Below are positions 10,497 to 24,500 of a stretch of DNA of 64,000 bases, one piece after another. Both the position numbers and the translations under genes were made by a program. The DNA comes from Sipunculus nudus. Taxonomy: Eukaryota; Annelida; Sipuncula; Golfingiida; Sipunculidae. How positions within the stretch are numbered: position 1 is the stretch's first letter; each line of letters opens with the position of its first letter. The stretch lies in NCBI GenBank assembly GCA_026874595.1, contig CM049306.1:17259019-17323018 (forward strand), in the 5' to 3' direction. Under the pieces are notes generated by a model. It ran no database searches. It was not told where the DNA came from and worked only from the letters and a program-made list of their open reading frames with translations.

Positions 10497-13400
10497 GTAA
10501 GTAACACAGGCTTTGTATGGACCATTTGAGTTTAAGACTTTGATCTGGTTACTGAATTAAGTAGCCCTGCCTGGGCTTTTGTGTTATGTTTGCTTCTAAA
10601 ATGCCTAAAATAAAATGTGATTCCATGTACAATTCCATGTAACTCATGCCAGAGCTCTTATCACTAAAGCCCTGTACAGTCTGTATGATGAATCCCTGAT
10701 ATATGCACATAAAGGGGTCGTAATGCATGTTGAGGACCTGACGATTTTACATCTGATATCAGGCTGTCATGCCTTATGTGAATGGCATTCGTCCCAAAGG
10801 CAATAAGAGGCTCATCATGCTTGGTAACATTCGCACTGAAAGCACGTATTCAGGTAGTCTGTACTCCAGGATCTTTAAGGTCAAATCGGCTGAATTATAG
10901 TTATTGTTGTGTAGACACAATAACTAAGGAAGTATTGCAGATTTTTCCCCTAACGCTTGACACAAGTTGTTTTAACAGAGTTCTAGGAATATTTTGGGTA
11001 CTTTTGACCTTGACCTTGATCTTTAGGGTCTCATTTGTGCAATCCTAGGATAACTGTGACCCAAATGACTTTAGAAGTACTGAAGATTTTTTACTGAAGA
11101 ATCAACACACCAGTTCTTTCTGCCAAAATTTCAGAGGATTTTAAACAGCGGTGACCTTGACCTTCAAGGTCAAATCTGCTGAAATATAAAATCGTTGTTT
11201 TGAGAAAGTGCATATTATACCCCTGTTTTTGGATAGCCCATAGGGGGAGACACATCTGTTTTTGCGCTGCAAAAACAATGCCATTCTAGTTATTGTATTG
11301 GTCAAAACAAAGTTTTGCAGATACTATGTTTTTGACCGGGTTCTGGCGCCGCCATATTTCATTACCGGAGAACTCCTCTGAGACTACTGGACTGATTTTT
11401 TCGGAAACTTACACCAATTATCGGGTAACATGTGAACTGGTGCCTAACTATTTGGCATTGCCCCTTTGACCTTTCCTCTCTCCAGTGCATCCATCTGTGA
11501 GTCTGTTTTGACACATTAACCTGCATATCTTCGGACTCGTTTGACCAATCAGGAAAAAAAATTTTCACAAATGTAGCCCTTAGATGGCTTTATAACATAC
11601 ACAAAAATGGTGGGGCCACCTGCAGCCATTTTTGCACAGCGTCCATCTGTTCGTCTGCCTTGGGTTAAAATCACACATATCTCTGCATTGGTTTGACTAA
11701 TTCACCTGAAATTCCTCATGCGTATACATCCTCGATAGCTTTCTTGATTTTATGACAGATGGCGCCACCTACATTTACGTTCACGCTGCTGACATCCATG
11801 CTTATATCTCCGGACTGGTTTGATGTATCTTCCTGAAAATTTGCATGTGTTTAGATTTCACATATCTCTTTATCATACACAAAACTGGTGGGGCCACCTT
11901 CAACCATTTTTGCATAGTGTCCATCTGTTGTTTGACATGGGTTAAAATCACTTATATCTCAGCAGTGGTTTGACTTATTCACCTGAAATTTGGCATGCAT
12001 ATACATCCTGGATAGCTTTCTTGATTTTATGACAGGTGGCGCCACCTACCTTCACGTTCACACTGCAGACTTCCATGCTTATATCTCCGGACTGGTTTGA
12101 CGCATCTTCCTGAAAATTGGCATGTGTTTAGATCTCACATAGCTCTTTATCATACAAGAAACTGGTGGCACCTCTTGCAATTATTTTTGCACAGCGTCCA
12201 TCAGTTTGTTGGACTTGGGTTATAATCACTAGTATCTCAGCAGTGGTTCGACTTATTCACCTAAAATTTGGCATGCGTATACATCCTGGATAGCTTTCTT
12301 GATTTTAAAACAGGTGGCGCCAGCTACATTCACGTTCATGCTGTGGATATCCATGCCAAAATCTCCAGACTGGTTTGACGTATCTACCTGAAGTGATGCA
12401 TGTGTTTAGATCTCACATAGCCCTTTATCATACAAAGGTGGCGCCACCTGCAACTATTTTTGCACTGAGTCCATCTGTTTGTCTGCTGTGGGATAAAATC
12501 ACTCATATCTCGGCAGTAGGTTGACTTTTCCACCTGAAATTTTGCATGTGTATACATCTTGGAAAGTTTCTCGTTCAGATAACAGGTGGCACAACCTACA
12601 ATCATGTTTACGTGGCAGACATCCATGCTAGTATGTAACACATCTAACTCTATTTCCCCTTGCCACTCAATCCATGCCTCATTTCACCCGTCCTACTCTG
12701 ATATTGGCGGATACACTTAGTCTCCCTTGTTGACTACCCATATTCTAGTTATTATTATTATTATGATCATTTATGACTCCGACAAGAAACTGCTTATAAA
12801 CATTAAAAAAGCAGCTCAAAAGGAACAGACAACAAGTTCTTTTTTAAGTTGAATACTTCATTGATTTTATTTAAGAAACATTGCATTTATGATTTTTAGT
12901 CTTTCAAGGTATTTCAGTATAAAATAATTTGTAGCTGAAATTTCACCCATTTGTTTGCTTCATGGAAAAATGTAATACTTCCACCATGGCTCAACCATGG
13001 TAATGTTGCTACCAGGCTTGATTATTTAAATAAACTTTACAGACTCTCTGAAGACTCTGCTGTTTATTAGTCACAATACAGGCCAATAACTGGTTTTAAC
13101 TTCTCTTTAAGTAGCCAGCATGAACTTTAATTACAATTGATGATTGAAATCAGACTTATAATTCATATAAACAGGTTTTCTTATATCCAGCCCTTACCTA
13201 GGGTTCCCAGCCATCCTGGAAATCTGGGTTATCTGTAAATAAGTATCCCTTTTATCCAGTCTGGAAAATTCAGGAATTTAGAGAAAAAAAGTCTCAAATC
13301 AGGGAGAAGTCTGGGACTTTGATAAGCCAGAAAGAGCTAGCAGTCTAGCAGGTATATTTTATCTGATGTTGTAAAGTTTGCATCTGTGGGATAGTTATAC

Positions 13401-16400
13401 GCCTGTCATATGACGGGAGTATAATGGTTTACCCACCGTCCGTCCGTTAACTTTTTGTGTCACTGCGATAACTTCCGTGGCTCGATGGATTTTCACAAAA
13501 CTCTCCATAACTACTTACCAAAAGATCATCTCGCCAAGTTCAATTGTGGGCAAAATCTACACATATAGAATAAGGTCTACTGGTCCCTAGGCCACTTGGT
13601 GGTGTCGCCATAATAACTTACGAAGAATATGAAGGATTTTGATAAAACATTTTGAAATGTTTATCAATAAAATATCTCGCCTTAGTTGATTTCCAGCGAA
13701 ATCCACGCATATTTAATGAGGTCATTGCACTATTGAGGCACCGTGGTGACTCAACAAAAATCCCATGGATTTTCATGAAACTCATTATACATATTTACCT
13801 ATACCTATATACCTATTTACCACCTGCTTGGTGGTATTGCCAAGATAACTTATGACGAATATGAAGGATTTTGATAAAACGCCTAAGTTTGATTTCAAGC
13901 AAAATCCATGCATATTTAATGAGGTCAGAGATCACCACACTTGGATTTTCATGAAACTCATTATACATATTTACCAATAGAGTTTCTCACTCGGATCAAT
14001 ACATTCTCTTCAAAATTCACGCAAAGAGGTCAGAGGTCTCCAGATACACAATGGGTGTATTATGGACGTTTTGCGGTGCTCTTGTTGGGTGTGGTAGCTT
14101 TGTGTTACAATACATACTTGAGTACATGCATAGTGGTTTCACCATTTTACCATGTTTACTTCAACCATTCTATATTCACTGTAACAATATTGAAGATATG
14201 TCAGAGTTGAAATAATTGGTTGAAATAATTATCCTAGATTTGTAATTCATAACAGAAAACTCAGGATATCAGGAAATTTTGTTTTCATGAAATTCTTTGA
14301 ATACTGTTAATGTTATTATTATTAACTTGTTAATGCACTGATACGTTCTTATTAGGTGTAATGAATAGCACATTAGTGAAGGAATGTTCAGCTGACATTA
14401 CAATAAATTACTTTAAATTTTTTTTTTACTCCAGGCAGGTAAGCTTGCCCTGGAACGTGGATGGGCCATCAATATAGGTGGAGGCTTCCATCACTGCTCC
14501 GCTGAGAGGGGCGGGGGATTCTGTGCCTACGCTGATATCACACTAACCATTAAGTTCCTGTTAACACGCAAACCAGAACAAGTCAAGCAGGCAATGATCA
14601 TCGACCTGGATGCTCATCAGGTGAGTATATGAATAATTTCTGTTATATATGTTTATATATATATATGTTGAGACACAGATTAGAATCTGGCCCAATTTTA
14701 AATTGGGCCAGCCCAGATCAAAATTTTGATTTGGACCGGCCCAGATCAAAATTCTAATCTGGGCCAGGCCAGTTTTAAACTGGGCCAGCCCAGATTAAAA
14801 TTTTGTTCTGGGCCGGTCCAGATTACAATCCTGTGGTGAAGACTTCAGGATTGAAATCTGGTCTGGTATGATTTTAAACTGGGCTGCCCCAGATTATAAT
14901 TTTGATCTGGGCCAGTCAAGTTTACAATTCTGTGGTGGACTGATTTTAAACTGAGCCAGCCAAGATCAGAATCCTAATCTACTCCTAGATTGGCTTTAAT
15001 AACACTCTATTTACTTATTTGGCCTTTATTCAATTCAAAGAATTTGTAAAACATTGTAAGTCCATAATAATTGATATTTTATGAATTTATTTCATATTCT
15101 ATCGAAATGTTTTTGGTTGGACTCCTGTCATATTTATTTTGTAATTTTACCTCTTTATGTGAAATGTCTAAAATATAATTATAAAATAATCATGTTAAAC
15201 ATTGGTATTTTACAGCTTAAAACTACGAATATAGCTTGCAGATCATGTGCATTAATTCAACAAAGTGAAACAAAAATTAATCAATAATTATAATTATATA
15301 AGTTACTCAATGTTAAGCTTGTGATCCAAGACCTGTATATTCAAAATTTTATTTGTTATTAAAGTTTTTTATCAGTTATCATAAGTTCGGGTTTCTGGTC
15401 TGTGATCTTACCCCCCCCCCCCCAGTCACCCATTTAAAAAATGTGCACATATTTGCACATAAATCAGGTTGATATTGGCTAATTTGTATGTTAACAAGAT
15501 CATAATTTATTAAGATAGAACACTGGGAACAATATTCACCAACTCAGCATTTTAACAATTGAACAATTGTATTGCAGTATTTAACTATCTTCAATTTAGA
15601 TTAGTTATCAGTTATTGGCTTTTTTTAAAGTTATTAACTCAACCTCCACCATGTTTGTCTCTCTCTGAAATAAAATTCTAAATCCAATTTTCATGCATGT
15701 TCACCTCTATTTTTTGAAACTGCCAAATGACAGCAATCATATTATATTCTCAGCTGTGGATTTTCTGCTATTGAAAATCACAGTAATGGTATCACAAACC
15801 TCTCCGTAGCCCCATGTTAGGGCACAATGTCATGCTGCTCACCCAAATGAGCATCCAGACTGATAAATTATTTTTGTTCACTTATAAATTAGTAAAGCTG
15901 GTATTTAATTATGCATGTATATATTATGTGTGATGTTGAATTTTATTGTATGTGCCTGTATTATACAAATAAGATCTTTGTAAATGAATTTGTTCTCAAG
16001 TTTTTTATCACATTGTCTCATACCATAGGTATTATATCGTAATACAATGTATCAATGTCATATCATGTCATAATTGTCATTTCATATTGTATGGTACCAT
16101 ACTGTGTGATGTATCCTATGGGTGTTTAAAGCATTGATTTCAGGGTAACACCATTACAAGTCAAACTTGCATCCCCAGGTTCAGATCTCATGCATTGTCA
16201 CATATATTGATGATTTATAAATAATAATGGTTTATAGAGAACATCAAACTTTGTATTTATGCAAGCTGGTAGTCACAAGGATTCCTTCAAACAGTTCTTT
16301 ATAGAACCGAGAAATATATTCCCAGTAGTAAAGTTGTCACATTTTGGGGGCAACATATTCATATTTAAGTGAACCTCCCATTGATTTTGACATGTGAGGT

Positions 16401-18541
16401 ACCAGAAATTAATAACAGTAAGTCTTATTTCATCTCACATTTATTATAATAAATCGCTCAAACAATTTATTATAGAAAATTAAATAAGTACAGTCAGGAT
16501 ACACTTGGTTTTTTAACCTTCACTCTCTGCCCACCATACAATGTTCAATACAGCAGGAAAACGGTTTGGAAATTATGCTTCCATGTATAATACACTCCTA
16601 GGTTTTTCATCGATTTCATCAAGAAAAAAATGCAAATTATCCATGGGGGGAAACAGTATTTATTTAAGATCTTAAAATTGAAAATGTAAAATACTGCCCT
16701 CAGAGTTTTAAAATACTGCCCTCAGAGTTAATATGGATATATAGTAAAAATGTTTAAATCTCTTACTATACATATATAATAAGATCACCAGCCTGGTATA
16801 ACACTACAGAACTCCTCATTTCTGTGACATAAGATTTTGAAAATGGAGTTAGTGTGGATATGAATACATATTTAAACAAAAATAATATAGACAAATTAGT
16901 GTATGTGTCAGTACTTCTGTAATGGGATTGAGAAATCCAGTTGTGCTGTGTGACTTATGAGCAGTTGTAATGCTGAGCAGTTTCTTGTGAACAAGTGTCA
17001 TATGAGCAGTGTGAGGAGTTGTCAAGTGAGAATTGTCATCTGAGCAGGTCTCACTATGACCACTTTATTTTTGAGCAGGTGCCTTGAATGAAATGTCACT
17101 TAATTGGTCTGCACTCTGTAAATATATGATTGATAACTTGCAAAGTATGTTTTAAAAAAAAAAGATTAAAAAAAAAGATCCACTGGATTTGCAATGACCA
17201 CATGAAATATTACCTGGCATAAATCCATTTCAAGTATTACACTGAAAAGCAAAAGACCTGCATGTAATTGTATTTCTGATTTTCAATATGTCATTTTGTC
17301 TCACTATATCAGTTTTAGTATAAGACTAAATTAATTAATACTTGCAATATTATTCCACCTTCCTTAATATAAATTAAATAAGTTCAATTTCCCTGATGTA
17401 ATTTTAAAATCAAATCTCATTAAAGATCTTGAAACCATTAGTATCAGTATCTCTCTTCCATTTTAGATAATGTAATTTTTGTAATTTTTTTCTATGTTGT
17501 ATTGTTTTCCTGGTCATAGTCATATTAGTCCATGTGCATATATAATGTATAATATAAAATAATTTGAAATAATATAATGAGAGAACAGAGGTCTTATGAG
17601 AGTAGTATGTGTTGTATGTTGATCAACTTTTGTAAGCCTTATTCAACATTTATATTTTGTTTTAATAGGTACAATATTTTGAACATACATTGTTTTACTC
17701 CTATTCCAGAATAATTATCCTATTTTTTCCTCTGAATGCCAATGATACCTATGTTTGTTTATTATTCTATGAAGTGTATTTATTACAATGTGTATGCTAT
17801 AACACAATGTAGATTTTGTTTAATGATATAGATTTCCTATATTACACACTGTAAAACTGAGATAGATTCATATATACCTTGTAGATGACTGTTTTAACAG
17901 TTATGAAAGGAACAAACCAGAGGGGCAAAGCTGACGCATCTTAGGTAGCAAACTGTGTAACTGTTAATTGCAGTATTGTACAGACATTTACAAGTTTGCT
18001 ATCAGTTGACAGTACATAAGGGCCTACTAGTGGAGACCCCTGCTGGACTTGTCAGAGGGTGTATTTTTACCTGATTAGCTGTGGTCATTAAGTGCATTAT
18101 TCTTTGACACCTGGTGTAATGATGTCATTAGGGAAGTGCTTGCCTTCTGGTACTGTGTGTACAACTGATGATTGGCCTGATGAAGACAAGTTCACACTCC
18201 ACTGCATCAGCAACTCTCATCACTCATGATCAGGAAATGTTTATTTAAGAATTAGTTAAACAGGCCTGGTACATGAACTGATCTGATGTTATTAATTTGT
18301 ATCCATATTATCTAAAATAAATATATAATTGTTTCTTTCATTGTTCTTTCTTTTTTTCTGTTTCCCTTATTATTCCTTCTTTTTATCTCTCCCTTTCTCT
18401 TCTTCTGTTTCCTTCTCTTTCCCTTTTTTTTACCTCTGAAACTTTGGTGTTATTAAAAATACCTTAATGTCACCAGTATCATAATCAATATTTGAATTTA
18501 ACATTTTACTTAATGTGATTTTTGTGCTTCATCTCCTGTTG

Positions 18542-18587
<46 letters not shown>

Positions 18588-21500
18588 ACACACACATCCA
18601 CACATAATTTCTTATATGTAATAAAAAAAAATTTTCCTTATCTCAGCCATTTATGATTTTCCCAATTTATTTAATTATCCACATACTCTGGAATTGAAAG
18701 AATAACAAAAACTCCTTATATAGTTTTTAAATAAAAAATACTTTATACAATAAGCAACTGAAATCATCAAACCAGACATTATATTTTGCTGGTTAATTTA
18801 CATATTTAATTACACTAGCTTGCTATATTCAGAGAATAGATATACCTCAAGGGAATGCTATGCATTTCTCCAAGGTTTTTCATGGGTAAAACTTTGTTAG
18901 TGGCATGAATACATGTACTTTACTTTTGTTGGTCCAAGAAATATCATACAACATATAATAACTAAAAGTTCTTAATAAACAGGGTGGTTTAACATTACCA
19001 GTGGTGTCATGAAACTGGTTATTAAAGTATCCTATGAATTTGTCAAAAAGAAAGTAAAAATGCATACATGGTTATTGGTTAAATATTTATGTTTTATCCA
19101 TATACTCATTTGTTAAAGAGAAGAATATTAAACAATGACCAACTGTCAAATAATTACTGCTGTTTATTAGATTATTAGATTTTCCATTGCTTCATTCAAA
19201 GTTCACTAGTGAAACAAAATATTTCTCACAAGCAAAGCAGGAAACCTGGTTTATGTGAATTCATCAGATATCATGTCTGACAGATATTGTGAAGAACTCC
19301 TTGAATGAACAAAATGTGTTATGAGCAACAGATAAAAAATCTTTGTATCATGATTATTTTTAATACCACATGTCATAAGGATAAAATAATTAAAGATGTG
19401 TGAATCCAGTGTAGTGTAATCCTTGACCTACAAAAGTAATGGTAATTTACATTAAACAGCTCACAAGATGGTAATAAAACAAGTGTAAAACAAAACTTGT
19501 TATCATATTATAAAAATGTTTTACTCATACCAGGTATATAACCTAAGTGAATATTGAATAAAACTCCCATCACTTATCAAAATAATAACTTACATGTGCC
19601 AGATAACATAATGAAATATCTTAACAATGCATGGTAAAACACTTATTGAAATATGATACAGTGATATATTATTATACATGATTTATAGTAAATACAAGAT
19701 AGTTGTTAATTCCTACATAGAATGTCCCATTGCCCACCCCTGTCCTAGCAGTGCAGTTTTATAAACTTGTAGTTGACCATCTCAGAATATTGGTAACCTT
19801 ACTACTTATGTTAACCTACAAAACCTTGAGGCAGGATATTTAGCTAATCTTCCCATCTTGTGAGAATAGTCTGTTGTTATATGAACTTAAATGGTTAAAT
19901 GCCTAATATTTAAGAGAACTGAAAGACTTAATGGTCAGTCTGTAACTTGTAGGTGGGTGGGTCATGGCTTCCTAATGGTCAGCCTCCCTGGTATTAGGGA
20001 TCTGTTTATTAGCTGTAGGTCTTGGCACCCTTTGTGTGTAACCTTACAATGTTAACCACTCAATGTCACAGCCTGACCTATTGTGATGCAATCACAGTGT
20101 ACTCTCACACTTACAATGTATACTTGCCATTAAACACAGAGATATTTTATAAGTGATTTGTAATGAAAAAATTACATTTATATAGTAGCACAGCATTGTT
20201 ATTCAGCAGAAATACTGATGAAGGATATTGACAAATAAGACTTAAAACACTTTTGAAATAGGACTTGTATGTGAGATTATAGCATATATGACTACTATAA
20301 ATATTTTTATATGATATTTCATTTAAACATATGAGTAACCTAATCGGTAAATACATTTCCAATAACCATAATCAATGGCCATAGCAGGTTCCCCTTTAAT
20401 TATCAAACATACATACTGGCAGATATTTATTTTACATTTGATAGTTTTAACAAGGTGCTCAGAATTCAATGAAAACAAAATTATCTAAATTTTCCATAAT
20501 TTTCCATTTATTTTCTTTTAATTCCAGGATTTTCATTTGACCTTTCCGTGGTATTGCAGGAGTAAAGAGTAGAAGCATATTGGACGAGACAGCCACTAGC
20601 ATGTATTACTTATCCACAAAATATAACAGACTTTATGTTTTAACTAAATCAAATTGTCCCATATTTCCTAGATTTTATTGGCTTTTTCTCATATTAACTG
20701 ACTTAGCATTCATAATAAGAATGCCTTCTCTGTTTTCCAACCCTGACAACTGAAAGGTATGGAAAAAAGCATATATTTTTTTTCAAATATGATTCACACT
20801 ACTGTATAATAGTATATATTTATAAAACGTTCAAATGAAAGAACTGCTGATATTCCTCTTAAGGATGGTATTACACAAGCCAGTATTAACATGTCTGTTC
20901 ATGAAACCTCTTTGATGTTACATCAAAGGTGCCTTATTGTGCATCATTAAGTAACATTAAGGAAAACTACTTACAGGTGTTTCACACCATTATACTTAAT
21001 GAATGGGACTTATTAAATGGATACAATCATGCCTCAGCATGGGTTTCTGTGTAGGAAGAGATTAATTAGGAAAATGGTAAACTTGTATCCTGTTTCATGT
21101 ATTTTTTGCTAATTTGATTTCAGTTATAACCATTACTTTTGACAGGGATTCAAACTAACCATAAGATCTGTATCCTAACATATTCACACATAAATCATCA
21201 CCAATAAATATGTCCTTTTTGGGCGGAGACAATGATGTGATTTGATTTTCAATTAACTTAATATTAATAGTGGAAAGCTGCAATAAAAACATTTTTATTT
21301 TCATATCTGTATATAACTAGTGAAAATATTTTAAGAAATCAATAATTTATTAATGTAAATGATCAAACAAGTGTGTTTGTCTATTTACGTTTTGGAGAGA
21401 GAGAAAGCATGCACAGACAGTTATAGGATGGATCAGTGGTTTTGACCAAATGTTATTTTGTTAATATGTATCTATTTGAAAATAATACAAGACATGAAGT

Positions 21501-24500
21501 TATTACTAATTAGTTCATCCTTTATATAATATAAAAATCACACAGTGATAACAATTTGATATAGTTGCAATTGATAACATCATGATAATTATATAAACAG
21601 GATTTATATATTACTTGATACCATATACTCTGTTTTATCACTTTAATTTCATGTCAGTCTTGTCAACACACTCATTAACTAGTTCCTGATGTGATCATGC
21701 AATGTATTATCTTTCGTATCATAAGGCACATCAGTAGTTTCAGTCTTTATAAACTTTGCAAAGTGACAATTTGATTATGCAGATTTTGCCACTTTGCCTG
21801 TAGTTTCTTTTCAGATAATAAAGTCACAATGCTTTATTGTTAGTGCATGTACCCCACTACCAAAATATTAAACAACAAAAGGTCTATGGTGATGGAAATT
21901 CACAACAAAGGACTGGATGTGCAGAGAATTATGTAATTTCACACAATTTGACAAACAAAGTATTCATCTCCAATATGTGGAGTCCCTAGAGTTATTCTTT
22001 ATCTAATTAGAACCGGTGATGTGTCCTTATTCATTTGATTTTCCCATGCCTGGTAGCTCTGATAGATGTGGTAATGACAATTAGTCAATTAGTCCAATCT
22101 GAGCCCCTCTTATGAAAGTGTGAAAACAGTCAGGGTTAATTAGTCAGGATTTGGCTGGTGAGGTGTGATCTACTGCCTGGGCCTGCCACCAGGACTAGCT
22201 ACCATAGTGACCTGCTCGTGGGTGATCTGGTGTCACCCAGTGGTCAGTCATTGGTCATCAGATAAACACCATTCCTTACAAATAGCAGCACTTTCCTGGC
22301 AAAGTTATCACTTTTACTTCTGCTATCAGTGGTATTGGAGACTTTCTGTCTGCCACCAGCTTGACAAAGTTAGCATAGTGCCAGTTTTAGGATAACTGTA
22401 TTTTACCAACATTGATCCCGATATCATCAGATTATCATTAGAAGGTGCAGTGTGCAAGATTTCATACCTAAACTGAACAACAAAACCAGTATACAAAAGG
22501 ACTTATACATTACTAGTGTTTGGTGGTAGCTTTGAGAATTTTTATTGTTTTGGAAAATGGCTGATGTTCATGACAATGATGACAGTGGTTGGTCAAGCCC
22601 TCCAGCATTGATAAAGCAAGAGGAAGCAGCATCACCAGTAACTTCAGATGATGAAATGCCAGAACATCAAAGCCACAATGAAAGCTGGACAGACAGCAGG
22701 AGCCGGTCATCGGTATCACCCGCAGTGACAAGCACAAGCACTCCAGAAAGGAACAGCTTTGGAACTACAGTCAAAAGTGTGGAGAATTCAAGCATACTGC
22801 GCATGAGAAGGCAAGACAGTGCATTCCACAGTGTCATCTCAGCTACTAAGATCAGTCCACTTGGCTCCCAGTTCCCACTGGATTTAACATCTAAAATGGA
22901 GGACAGAAAACCAAATGCACAACAAGGTACTGTGAGTTACGCTCCATCAGTTTCCCAGAGTTCAACTGCCATCCCTGGATACACTATGGGATCAGAACAT
23001 CTTAAAAACTCTCACTTGACGTCTGCCAGCATGTTGGGTTTATTTAGTCATCATAACGCAGCACCTAAAGTGAGTATGCCATATTCAGCTATTCCTGGAG
23101 CACTGCAGCCACAGATGCCAGCTGGGTATCCTATCCCATTTCATGCAGCAAGTACAGTGGGACAAGCAGGATTTATGCCTTATTCACAGCCAGGTCCATT
23201 TCTGCCACCAGGGGCACCACCACCAGTCATCAGCGGGACACATCTGAAACAGCAAGTCTTACATGAACACAGCTGTGTTATGCAAGAACTTGAGAACCTG
23301 ATGAAAAGCGATACACCACAAGATTCAGTACAGCAGCTGTATAATGTGTACAAGGCTGAAGTTGACCATCTTGAGACAGAGCGTTACCAGGCCCTGATGT
23401 TAAACATGACCAGTGACCAGTGTAAGCAGCTCATACAAAACTACTTTGACTACGAGAGACTGTCTGTGATCAGTAATGTTAAACTACAAATCCTAGCCTT
23501 GCAGAATGGGAAAGAGCCTAACCTGCAAGCTTTTAAGTATGGGAAGAAAAGTGCTGATACAGCAGAACCTATGGTGAGTCATTTGAAAAGTCACTCTGAG
23601 CCACCTAGCAGGATTATAGGCACCCATTCTGACACCAGCAGATTAGGTCAAGCAGCCCCATTGTTCAGCTGGCCAAGTGTATCACCACCAGTAGGTTCCA
23701 CCCCTGTGATGCATGGATCACCTTTCACGCCAATGTCTGTGCCGCTGAGTGCCAGCACGCCATTTAGTCATCTACAGCACAATACAGCCCAGCAGCAGTT
23801 GAGACTTGGAGATGACAGCAAGAAGAAGTTCCTCAACTCCAGTGCTGTGCAGATACTCCAGGAATGGTACAATAAGCACTTCGATCATCCGTATCCCTCT
23901 GATCTGGAGGTGGAACAGCTTGCGTCTACATGTAGGATAACCCTGGCTCAAGTACGCAAATGGATGGCCAACAAACGGGTACGTTCATTCAACACCCTTT
24001 CATTTAATGGTTCAGTCCACCCCAAAAGGCTGAAACGTTTTCACCAAGAAGATACAGGACCTGAAGCTGACGATGAACATGAGCTGCATGATGATCAAGA
24101 GAGTTCACACATTGAACAACACCCACAGTCTTATCCTCTACAAGTCAATACCAGCCCTGCTTTAAATCAACGGGTGCCTCCACCTACTGTTCATGCTGAT
24201 CGTGATTGTCACAGCGACTCCAGTGAGGAAAATCGTCCACAGAACAGAAAGTCACGACTACCAAACAAGCCGCTAAACCCGAAAGCTGTACAGATCCTGA
24301 AAAACTGGTATCAGGAACATATAACAAATCCATACCCAACAGACGAAGAAAAGGAACAACTGGCACTGGCTGGAGACATAACAGTAACACAGGTAAAATA
24401 CTGGTTTGCTAATAAAAGAAGTCGGAGCAACAATACGCGTAAAATGGGCTTTGCTTATGTAGCAAGTTTATTCAATCATGGAGCACCTACAGATTTACCT

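Noticed and set aside
22545-22556. Upstream start of the homeobox frame
   Set aside because: The frame opens at TTG, not ATG; the first ATG is at 22557 in a favourable AAAATGG context.
24184-24390. - strand frame inside the homeobox gene
   Set aside because: It overlaps the sequence encoding HD2 on the other strand and has no features of its own.
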